Below, in pieces: positions 37,003-44,609 of a stretch of DNA of 64,000 bases. Location of the stretch: positions 1 to 64,000 of the forward strand of contig JAEXFI010000045.1 of assembly GCA_023400235.1 (NCBI GenBank). The letters are read 5' to 3'. This DNA comes from Bacillota bacterium (GTDB lineage: Bacteria > Bacillota > Clostridia > Acetivibrionales > DSM-1351). Position 1 is the stretch's first letter. Each line of letters opens with the position of its first letter. Below the pieces are notes generated by a model that had not been told where the DNA came from, did not search any database, and worked only from the letters and a program-made list of their open reading frames with translations. The position numbers and the translations under genes are program-made.

Positions 37003-37623
37003 TTATTTTAGTTTGTTTGATATCTCTATATTTGCTTTTAATACATTAACCCTTGATTCACCGAATATCCCCAGTGTTCTGCCTTCTGTACATTTATCTA
37101 CAATTTTATTGAGATCGTCACTGCTGATTCCGGTGGCGTCTGATATTGCAGGGATTTGTATCTTTGCAGCCTGAGGGCTTATATTGGGGTCAAGTCCCGA
37201 GCCCGAGCTGGTAAAAAGATCAGCGGGTAAATCTTCTTTTTTAACCTCCGGATTAGCCTTTAAAAATGCATCGATATCCTTCTTCACGCGTTCTGTCAAT
37301 GCAGGATTGGATGGTGCAAGGTTGGCAGATCCTGAGGATACACCCAAATATGCTGCTTTACCATTCTTATCAGGTGTTTTGTCTTCAGGCTTATAAGTAT
37401 TATAGTTAACAGCCGAAACCCTTCCATGAAAATAACGGGTATCGGTAAAGTTTTGACCTAACAGCTCAGACCCCACAGCCTGGCCGTTATTCTGTATAAT
37501 ACTGCCGTTGGCCTGTTTATGAAACAGAAGCTGACTTACTCCTGTCATAGCCAAAGGATATATGAATCCGCAAAGGATAAAAAGTACTACAGTTACTGTT
37601 ATTGCTCTTAAAAATGTTTTCAT
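37003..37623 (-). CDS. kdpC: Potassium-transporting ATPase subunit KdpC
   Basis: 206 aa, one N-terminal membrane helix (ITVTVVLFILCGFIYPL) and an external domain with the family motifs GSELLGQNF, YFHGRVSA, SSGSGLDPNISPQAA and GRTLGIFGE. KdpC assists K+ delivery to the KdpA/KdpB complex in the membrane. The SD AGGAGG precedes ATG 37623, 14 nt after kdpB. It is the last gene of the operon. Confidence 0.96.
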   Translation of the reverse strand: MKTFLRAITVTVVLFILCGFIYPLAMTGVSQLLFHKQANGSIIQNNGQAVGSELLGQNFTDTRYFHGRVSAVNYNTYKPEDKTPDKNGKAAYLGVSSGSANLAPSNPALTERVKKDIDAFLKANPEVKKEDLPADLFTSSGSGLDPNISPQAAKIQIPAISDATGISSDDLNKIVDKCTEGRTLGIFGESRVNVLKANIEISNKLK

Positions 37624-37637
37624 ATTTGAATACCTCC

Positions 37638-39701
37638 TTAACCCAAATTCAATACTTTTAAAACCGGATGGATAAGAATATCGATTAATTTAATACCTAT
37701 AAAAGGAACCAGTATTCCTCCCAAACCATAAATCAGCATATTCTTTGCAAGCATAGCTTCAGAGCTCATGGGTTTATATTTTACACCCCTCATTGCTATA
37801 GGTATCAATGCCGGGATTACTATTGCGTTGAAAATAAGCGCCGAAAGAATAGCACTTCTGGGGGATGAAAGCCCCATAACGTTTAACACACTCATTTGTG
37901 GAATGGCTATGGTAAACAATGCAGGAATGATGGCAAAATATTTGGCTACGTCATTTGCAATACTGAAGGTAGTCAGAGCTCCTCTTGTAATCAAAAGCTG
38001 TTTGCCAATTTCAACCACCTCTATTATTTTGGTGGGATCAGAATCCAAATCAACCATATTGGCTGCTTCCTTTGCTGCTACAGTACCGCTGTTCATGGCA
38101 AGCCCTACATCGGCCTGAGCCAAGGCCGGGGCATCATTAGTTCCGTCACCGGTCATAGCAACCAGTCTTCCTTCCGACTGTTCGCGTTTGATAACATCTA
38201 TTTTGTCTTCCGGTTTGCATTCTGCGATAAAATCATCAACGCCGGCCTCTTTTGCGATAGTCTCGGCGGTGAGGGGATTATCTCCGGTACACATGATGGT
38301 TTTTATACCTATTTGACGAAGGCGTTCAAATCTTTGTACAAGACCTGGTTTAACAGTGTCCTTCAAATAGATGACACCTATTATTTCTTTATCAACACAT
38401 ACTACGAGGGGTGTACCACCAAGCTTGGATATTTTATCGACATTTATCTGCAAATCTTCAGGGATTGTACCATTTAAATCAATAACATACTTCTGAATAG
38501 TGTCTGAGGCACCTTTTCTGACCTGGGCACCATTGGGAAGATTTAAGCCACTCATACGTGTTTGACTGGTAAATTCCACATTTTCGGCAGTATCATATTC
38601 TGATTTATTAATACTTATCCCTTGTTTGTTTGCAAGCTCAACCACAGAACGTCCTTCAGGTGTTTCATCCTTTAGTGATGCGATAAGTGCAAACCGGGCA
38701 ATGTTTTCCAGTGTGGAGTTACCCACAGGTATGAATTCTGCTGCCAATCTGTTTCCGAAGGTTATTGTTCCTGTCTTGTCAAGTATCATGGTATCCACGT
38801 CACCACAGGCTTCAACAGCTTTGCCTGACATTGCTATGACATTGAACCGTGTAACCCTGTCCATACCTGCAATACCTATAGCTGACAATAATCCGCCGAT
38901 AGTTGTGGGGATAAGACAAACCAATAATGCTATCAGTGTGGATACCGAAATCCTGACACCTGTATAATCTGCCATTGGATAAAGGGCAACAACAACTATA
39001 AGAAAAATCATCGTCAAGCTTACAAGAACAGTTGATAATGCGATTTCATTTGGAGTTTTCTGTCTGGAAGCACCTTCCACCAGACTTATCATCTTATCAA
39101 GAAATGATTCTCCCGGAGTTGCGGTAATTCTGATCTTAAGCTTGTCGCTTTTGATCTTTGTTCCTCCTGTTACAGAACTGAAATCTCCACCGGCTTCTTT
39201 CATTACAGGAGCTGACTCACCGGTGATAGCAGATTCATCTACAAAAGCCAACCCTTCAATAACTTCACCATCATTGGGAATAACGTCTCCCATCTCACAT
39301 AAAACAATATCTCCCTTTTTTACTTCATTGGAATTAACGGTTCTTACGTTTCCGCTTTTGTCCAGCAGCTTTGCAGGAGTATCCTTTTTTGTTTTCTTCA
39401 TGCTCTCAGCCTGAGCCTTGCCTCTGCCTTCTGCAACAGCTTCAGCAAAATTTGCAAAAAGAATGGTAATAAGCAGTATAGCTGATACAATACCGTTGTA
39501 TACGGCATTACCGTTTTTCTCAATCAGATCTGGAAAAATAGTTAATACCAGAGTTATAACAAATCCCACTTCAACTACAAACATAACAGGATTTTTTATC
39601 ATATCTTTCGGATTCAATTTTTTAAAGGAATCTCTTATTGCATTAAATAGTATTTCTTTAGTCATCCAACTCTTCTTTGACGGCTTTGCGTTTCTGTCCA
39701 T
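37638..39701 (-). CDS. kdpB: Potassium-transporting P-type ATPase subunit KdpB
   Basis: 687 aa. The P-type phosphorylation motif DKTGTIT has its Asp at 308. Other motifs are DESAITGES (actuator), KGASDTI (nucleotide site), CTGDNPLTA and TGDGTNDAPALAQADVG. It is the catalytic subunit of the high-affinity K+ pump. The family helices are present and the length is normal. The SD GGGGGATG lies 9 nt before the ATG, in the 12-nt gap after kdpA. Confidence 0.97.
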   Translation of the reverse strand: MDRNAKPSKKSWMTKEILFNAIRDSFKKLNPKDMIKNPVMFVVEVGFVITLVLTIFPDLIEKNGNAVYNGIVSAILLITILFANFAEAVAEGRGKAQAESMKKTKKDTPAKLLDKSGNVRTVNSNEVKKGDIVLCEMGDVIPNDGEVIEGLAFVDESAITGESAPVMKEAGGDFSSVTGGTKIKSDKLKIRITATPGESFLDKMISLVEGASRQKTPNEIALSTVLVSLTMIFLIVVVALYPMADYTGVRISVSTLIALLVCLIPTTIGGLLSAIGIAGMDRVTRFNVIAMSGKAVEACGDVDTMILDKTGTITFGNRLAAEFIPVGNSTLENIARFALIASLKDETPEGRSVVELANKQGISINKSEYDTAENVEFTSQTRMSGLNLPNGAQVRKGASDTIQKYVIDLNGTIPEDLQINVDKISKLGGTPLVVCVDKEIIGVIYLKDTVKPGLVQRFERLRQIGIKTIMCTGDNPLTAETIAKEAGVDDFIAECKPEDKIDVIKREQSEGRLVAMTGDGTNDAPALAQADVGLAMNSGTVAAKEAANMVDLDSDPTKIIEVVEIGKQLLITRGALTTFSIANDVAKYFAIIPALFTIAIPQMSVLNVMGLSSPRSAILSALIFNAIVIPALIPIAMRGVKYKPMSSEAMLAKNMLIYGLGGILVPFIGIKLIDILIHPVLKVLNLG

Positions 39702-39713
39702 GTCATCATCCCC

Positions 39714-41393
39714 CTATCTTCCGAGTGTTAAGTGCTCTGCAACCGGTCCCAGTGAAATGGCGGGGAAGAAGGTTAAAGCTCCGACTATAAGCACCACAGC
39801 TATTAAAATGAATGTAAATAATTTATTATCTGTTTTAAAGGTTCCGACTCCCACCGGTACTTCACGCTTTGCAGCCAGAGATCCGGCTACTGCCAATAAA
39901 GTGATTATTGAAATATACCTGCCGAAGAACATTACAAGCCCTGTTGAAATATTCCAGAATAAAGTATTATCAGCTAAGCCCTCAAAACCCGAACCATTAT
40001 TAGCAGCCGATGAAGTAAATTCATACAGTATTTGCGAGAATCCATGGAAACCTGGATTTGTAATACCTGCAAGCCCTGACTTACTAATCAGGGAAATTGC
40101 TGAAGGGATTAGAATTATGAAGGGATGCACTAGAATAGTCAGGGCTATCAATTTCATTTCTTTGCCTTCGATTTTCTTTCCCAGAAATTCAGGTGTACGT
40201 CCCACCATCAAGCCGCATAGGAAAACAGCTAAAATGGCATACATCATCATATTCATAAATCCGACACCTTTACCGCCAAACACCACATTAAGCATCATTT
40301 GACCCAATGCCACCAAACCGCCTAATGGAGTCAGCGAATCATGCATGTTGTTTACGGTACCGGTGGTAAATGCTGTTGTTACTGTGGTAAAGAGCGATGA
40401 TTGAGCTATTCCGAAACGTACTTCTTTACCCTCCATATTACCCATAGTCTGACTTAGTCCTGCATCTGCCAATGCCGGATTTCCTGCCTGTTCAGCAAAA
40501 TAGCATACCGGCAGTGCGATAATGAATAGTATGGCCATTGCTGCAAATATAACCCAGCCTTGTTTTTTATTCTTAAGCATAAGACCGAATGTGTAGACAA
40601 GTGAAGCAGGCAATAGCATCATGGCTAGTATTTCGATAAGATTTGTAAGTGGAGTAGGATTTTCAAAGGGATGAGCTGAGTTTGCTCCGAAAAAACCACC
40701 TCCGTTGGTACCTACATGTTTTATGGCTTCCAGGCTTGCGACCGGTCCAAATGGTATATCCTGCATTGTACCCTCAATAGTAGTCACTGTCTGATTGCCT
40801 GAAAGTGTCTGAGGTACGCCCTGCCAAACCAACAGCAGAGTAACGGCAATTGATATGGGAATAAGTATTCTGGTTGTTATTCTTATGAGATCTACGAAAA
40901 AATTACCTACGTTTTTTGTTTTACCGGTTATTCCTCGTATAAATGCAGCTGCAGCAGCAAAACCTGTAGCTGCAGAAGTAAACATTAAAAAAGTAATTGC
41001 CGCAATCTGGGATAAGTAAGTAAGCCCCCATTCACCGCTGTAATGCTGCAGATTTGTATTAGTTATAAAGCTTATTGCAGTATTAAAGGCAAGGGACTGT
41101 TCCATGTCAGCGTTTTTGTTTGGATTGAAGCCTAAATAGCTCTGAATTCTGAATAGCAAATAGACAAGCAGGACCATAACGAGGTTTGTCACAATTAATG
41201 AAACAACATATTGCTTCCAGCCCATTTCTGACCGTTTAACACCGGTTAATTTGTATATCAAACCATCAATTTTATCAAAAACGGGATCAATAAATGATTT
41301 CTCGCAGGTTATGACTTTATATATATATTTGCCGGTTGGTATCACAAGAGCTGCCAGCAGCGCAAGTGTTATTATTATTTGAATAATTCCCAT
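39714..41393 (-). CDS. kdpA: Potassium-transporting ATPase subunit KdpA
   Basis: 559 aa, about ten membrane helices, the K+-selective channel-like subunit. Conserved stretches are TNTNLQHYSGE, KHVGTNGGGFFG with ANSAHPFENPTPLTN, TTAFTTGTVNNMHDS and SSAANNGSGFEGL, which form the four selectivity-filter regions. Normal family length. The SD GGGGGAG precedes ATG 41393. Confidence 0.97.
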   Translation of the reverse strand: MGIIQIIITLALLAALVIPTGKYIYKVITCEKSFIDPVFDKIDGLIYKLTGVKRSEMGWKQYVVSLIVTNLVMVLLVYLLFRIQSYLGFNPNKNADMEQSLAFNTAISFITNTNLQHYSGEWGLTYLSQIAAITFLMFTSAATGFAAAAAFIRGITGKTKNVGNFFVDLIRITTRILIPISIAVTLLLVWQGVPQTLSGNQTVTTIEGTMQDIPFGPVASLEAIKHVGTNGGGFFGANSAHPFENPTPLTNLIEILAMMLLPASLVYTFGLMLKNKKQGWVIFAAMAILFIIALPVCYFAEQAGNPALADAGLSQTMGNMEGKEVRFGIAQSSLFTTVTTAFTTGTVNNMHDSLTPLGGLVALGQMMLNVVFGGKGVGFMNMMMYAILAVFLCGLMVGRTPEFLGKKIEGKEMKLIALTILVHPFIILIPSAISLISKSGLAGITNPGFHGFSQILYEFTSSAANNGSGFEGLADNTLFWNISTGLVMFFGRYISIITLLAVAGSLAAKREVPVGVGTFKTDNKLFTFILIAVVLIVGALTFFPAISLGPVAEHLTLGR

Positions 41394-41412
41394 GCAATTT
41401 CTCCCCCTTTAA

Positions 41413-41490
41413 CTAAAATTTTTCCGGGTGAATTAAAACGTAACCCAGATATAAAAATAATAAAGCAACTATTCCAACTAAAACTAACAT
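41413..41490 (-). CDS. kdpF: KdpF, small membrane subunit of the K+ ATPase
   Basis: 25 aa: MLVLVGIVALLFLYLGYVLI followed by HPEKF. One helix with the usual KdpF ending (YxLxxPEKF). SD GGAGG lies 8 nt before ATG 41490, and the stop is 19 nt before kdpA. KdpF stabilises the complex. Its SD has a perfect 10-nt complement further upstream in the same transcript. Confidence 0.88.
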   Translation of the reverse strand: MLVLVGIVALLFLYLGYVLIHPEKF

Positions 41491-41493
41491 AAT

Positions 41494-41663
41494 ATTAACC
41501 TCCATGAGCCATAAACCGGCCACAAAAATATTAATGAAATACTACTCCCATATCCGCTGTTAGGCGAATAAAGGAGGTTAATTGGCCATGTGCGTTTTCA
41601 AAGTATTACTACAAATTTTGATTAACTCAAACTAATAAATACTTTGATTATGTCGCACGGCCA
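41494..41663 (-). promoter_or_regulatory. Structured kdp leader with possible Shine-Dalgarno switch
   Basis: On the minus-strand transcript, a long imperfect stem spans 41663-41583: TGGCC and GGCCA, GTGCG and CGCAC, CAAAGTATT and AATACTTTG pair in order, with a small inner hairpin. The 10 nt directly after it (41582-41573, ATTAACCTCC) are an exact complement of the kdpF ribosome-binding region GGAGGTTAAT (41503-41494). Pairing of the two would block kdpF translation. A 13-codon TTG-start frame with a good SD (41710-41669) ends 6 nt before the stem. The sequence does not match the ydaO c-di-AMP riboswitch as I know it. Confidence 0.5.
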
Positions 41664-41727
41664 TAAGTTCATGTTTTGGCTTGGAAGACATACGAGGTGA
41701 AGTCTTTCAAGCTAAATCCTCCTCATA

Positions 41728-41817
41728 CTATTCAAGCTGTTTGCTGCACCAATTTGAGAATAAAAGCACCAAACTGAAACAAGCTAAAATTATCAGACTT
41801 ATTATAAAATCGTTCAT
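41728..41817 (-). CDS. Small single-helix membrane protein upstream of kdpF
   Basis: 29 aa from ATG 41817 behind a strong GGAGG (8 nt). One helix (FIISLIILACFSLVLLF) followed by SNWCSKQLE. It is transcribed toward kdpFABC and is the first frame of the apparent operon. It does not look like KdpF, which is present separately. A second Kdp-associated small subunit or a leader protein is possible. In the rest of 41818-42109 I see only AT-rich DNA and a short GAAACT/AGTTTC dyad (41859-41871). Confidence 0.55.
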   Translation of the reverse strand: MNDFIISLIILACFSLVLLFSNWCSKQLE

Positions 41818-42109
41818 TATATTACCTCCAATCAAACATTTCTAAGAATAGAGTTTCCGAAACTTAGTTTCTTATGGCTAACCTCAAATTGATTATAATT
41901 CCAAAGGCCTGTATTACTAAAGTTTGAGAATTTCTGATTCAGTCTTCTGCCCATACCGTTAAAAGCTGTCTGGCTGATTTATGACCTCCGCTCATAGTGT
42001 TTTCTCATTTTTATTAATAAATTTGATGGTATGGTTTATTGATAAAAAATTTCATAAATCATATACTTAAAGCTGTAGATTAATGCAGGAAATCAACAAT
42101 AGGGGTTAA

Positions 42110-43963
42110 ATGTATATGATAAAAACATTAAAAGGAAAGGTATCAGTACTTTATTTGAGTCTTGTTGCACTGATTGCAGTGGTGGGAATAACAGCCTCGG
42201 CAAATTTGTTCAATTTGAGTGAAGCCATAGACGGCCTGATGATAGCCAACTATAAAAGTATAAACGCTGCTGCGAAAATGACAGAGGCTATAGAACGACA
42301 GGACAGTGCAGTGCTGATTTATATAAATGTCAGCACTAAAAGGGGAAAGGAACTGTTCACCGCAAGCAATGAAGAGTTCCTGAAATGGTTTAATGTAGAT
42401 GCAAATAATATTACCGAAGGCGGAGAGAAAGAGCTGATTGATAATATACAGACGTCCTATTTCAGGTATGAAAATCTGTTTTTGGATTTACAGGAGGTTT
42501 TTACTAAACAGGGAACTGAACAGGCGAATATATTCTATAATGACAAAATACTGCCTGAATTTATAAATACCAAGAATGCTTTAAAGGAATTGAGTCTTAT
42601 GAATGAGAAGGCCATGTTCAGCAGCAAGGACGGAGCTACCGAACATGCAAAGAACTCAATGTATTTTGTTTTGGGGACTTCCATATTTGCAACTATTTTG
42701 GGCTTTGGAGTTTCAAGATTTTTTACCAACCGATTTCTGACGCCAATAACACAGTTGACTCAGACTATGAAACTTGTTAAAGCCGGTGACCTGAACCAGC
42801 AATCCCATATAAATACACAGGATGAAATTGGTGAATTGGCCATAGAGTTCAACAACATGACCAAACGTCTTCAGCAGTACGAGCAGAGCACCATGGGGCA
42901 GTTGCTGGTGGAAAAAAACAAATCCCTGGCAATTGTTAAAAGTATTTCGGATCCTTTAATCGCTTTGGATACAGACTATAGAATTATTCTTGTAAATGAT
43001 GCCTTTGAAGGTATATTCAATGTGGAGGAAGAGGTACTTGTCAACAAGCATTTTCTTGAGGGTATCAGAAATGGAGAGATTTTTGATTTCATTTCAAGTG
43101 CTTATAAGTCCGAAGATGAGTCAAGGCAAAAGATCTTCATGGTCAGGTCAGGGCATCAAGACTTCTATTTCAATGTTATTGTAGCTGCAGTTAAAGATAA
43201 TAATGCAAATCTTACAGGGTTAATCGCACTTTTCCAGAATGTTACACAGTTGAAACAGCTTGAAAAAATACGCACAGATTTTATAGCTACTATCTCACAC
43301 GAATTCAAGACCCCTCTGACATCCATTATGATGGGGACGGATGTTTTAGCGGACGAAGGCATGGGCGCCCTTAATGAAGAGCAGAAGCAGTTTGTCCAGG
43401 CTATCCGTGAGGATGGAGAAAGACTTGCGAAACTGGTCAGTGATTTGCTTGAACTAACCAGAATTGAGTCGGGCAGGGCTGTTTACAAGTTTCAGAAGTA
43501 TGCAATTGACGATATTATCGATTGTTCAATAAAACCTTTTTATCAGCTTGCGGAACAGCAGGATAAAACCTTGTACTTTAAATGTGAAGAGGACCTGCCG
43601 CATGTAAGGGCTGACTTTGAAAAGATAACCTGGGTTTTGAACAACCTGATTTCAAATGCCTTGAAATATACTGATGCAGGTGACGAAATAGTAGTTGACG
43701 CCGAGGCAAAAGCAAATAAGGTTGTGATATCAGTAAAAGACACGGGCCGTGGTATACCGGAGGAATATATCCCTCATATTTTTGAAAAGTTTGTACAGGT
43801 AAAGGACGGAGACTTTGAAGTAAGAGGCACTGGACTTGGGTTGGCGGTTGTAAAAGAAATCATACAGGCTCATTCGGGAGAGATTTGGTGCGAAAGCCGG
43901 CTGGATGTAGGGAGCAGCTTTACCTTTACACTTAATACGGCGGGTAAGGAGCTGAGAGCATGA
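42110..43963 (+). CDS. Membrane sensor histidine kinase (HAMP-PAS-HisKA-HATPase)
   Basis: 617 aa. A first membrane helix (about 13-33), an extracellular helical sensor of about 150 residues, a second helix (about 185-205), HAMP (NRFLTPITQLTQTM), PAS (about 270-370), HisKA with SHEFKTPL (His397), and a catalytic domain with N-box NNLISNALKYT, DTGRGIP and GTGLGLAV. ATG 42110 or 42116 both follow AGGGG. It is NtrY/KinB-like. It is divergent from kdpFABC and near a KdpD that lacks its own kinase, so it may sense K+ or turgor for that operon. The receiver gene follows after 25 nt. Confidence 0.88.
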   Translation: MYMIKTLKGKVSVLYLSLVALIAVVGITASANLFNLSEAIDGLMIANYKSINAAAKMTEAIERQDSAVLIYINVSTKRGKELFTASNEEFLKWFNVDANNITEGGEKELIDNIQTSYFRYENLFLDLQEVFTKQGTEQANIFYNDKILPEFINTKNALKELSLMNEKAMFSSKDGATEHAKNSMYFVLGTSIFATILGFGVSRFFTNRFLTPITQLTQTMKLVKAGDLNQQSHINTQDEIGELAIEFNNMTKRLQQYEQSTMGQLLVEKNKSLAIVKSISDPLIALDTDYRIILVNDAFEGIFNVEEEVLVNKHFLEGIRNGEIFDFISSAYKSEDESRQKIFMVRSGHQDFYFNVIVAAVKDNNANLTGLIALFQNVTQLKQLEKIRTDFIATISHEFKTPLTSIMMGTDVLADEGMGALNEEQKQFVQAIREDGERLAKLVSDLLELTRIESGRAVYKFQKYAIDDIIDCSIKPFYQLAEQQDKTLYFKCEEDLPHVRADFEKITWVLNNLISNALKYTDAGDEIVVDAEAKANKVVISVKDTGRGIPEEYIPHIFEKFVQVKDGDFEVRGTGLGLAVVKEIIQAHSGEIWCESRLDVGSSFTFTLNTAGKELRA

Positions 43964-43988
43964 AGGTCATGAAGTTTTGGAGGTTACT

Positions 43989-44573
43989 ATGAAGAAGGTA
44001 TTGGTGGTGGATGATACAAAAAATATCAGAATGGTTTTGACTAAATGCCTTGAGCTGGAGGGCTATGAAGTTGTGACGGCGGCTGACGGCAGGCAGGCGC
44101 TGGAGTTGTTTGCCTCACAGAGCTTTGACCTGGCGTTTTTAGATATAAAGCTGCCCGAGGTACGGGGAACAGAGGTGCTAAAACGCGTTCGGCAGATGGG
44201 TATAATGACGCCGGTAATTATTATTACTGCCTATGCTACGGTCAAAAATGCAGTTGACTGTACAAATATGGGAGCTGTTGCATATGTACAAAAGCCCTTT
44301 TCGGCAGACAAAATCAGAAATGTACTAAAAGAATTTGACAGTAAGCATGAACCTGCTGCCAAAGGAAATTTGAGTACTGAAAATATTATACACAGTATAA
44401 AATCAAATTTGGATAAGCAGGAATATGCAAAAGCTTTGAACCTGGCAAAAAAGGCTTTGTCAATGGAATTGAACGAACCCGAGGTATACCTTATGATTAG
44501 TAAGGCATATGCTGGCTTGAATGATATGGAAAACTCAAGCCGCTTTAAAAAAATGTTTGAGCTGTTTTTATGA
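43989..44573 (+). CDS. Response regulator with receiver and TPR-like output
   Basis: 194 aa from ATG 43989 (SD GGAGG). The receiver domain has VVDDTKNIR, phospho-acceptor Asp52 in LAFLDIKLP, switch Thr in IIITAYAT and Lys in QKPF. The last about 70 residues are helical and TPR-like (YAKALNLAKKALSMELNEPEVYLMISKAYA region), not DNA-binding. It should be phosphorylated by the kinase just upstream and act by protein contact. The CHAT protease gene starts 37 nt later, so the output may be that protein; an effect on Kdp is the alternative. Confidence 0.85.
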   Translation: MKKVLVVDDTKNIRMVLTKCLELEGYEVVTAADGRQALELFASQSFDLAFLDIKLPEVRGTEVLKRVRQMGIMTPVIIITAYATVKNAVDCTNMGAVAYVQKPFSADKIRNVLKEFDSKHEPAAKGNLSTENIIHSIKSNLDKQEYAKALNLAKKALSMELNEPEVYLMISKAYAGLNDMENSSRFKKMFELFL

Positions 44574-44609
44574 CAGCCAATAAACTGTATATTTACTGAG
44601 TGGTTTTTT

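Noticed and set aside
39418..40302. 294-codon plus-strand frame across kdpB and kdpA
   Set aside because: Antisense to two unmistakable kdp genes and without domain signal.
41491..41727. ydaO-type c-di-AMP riboswitch in front of kdp
   Set aside because: The conserved core of that class is not recognisable; the region is better described as an unclassified stem with an anti-SD.
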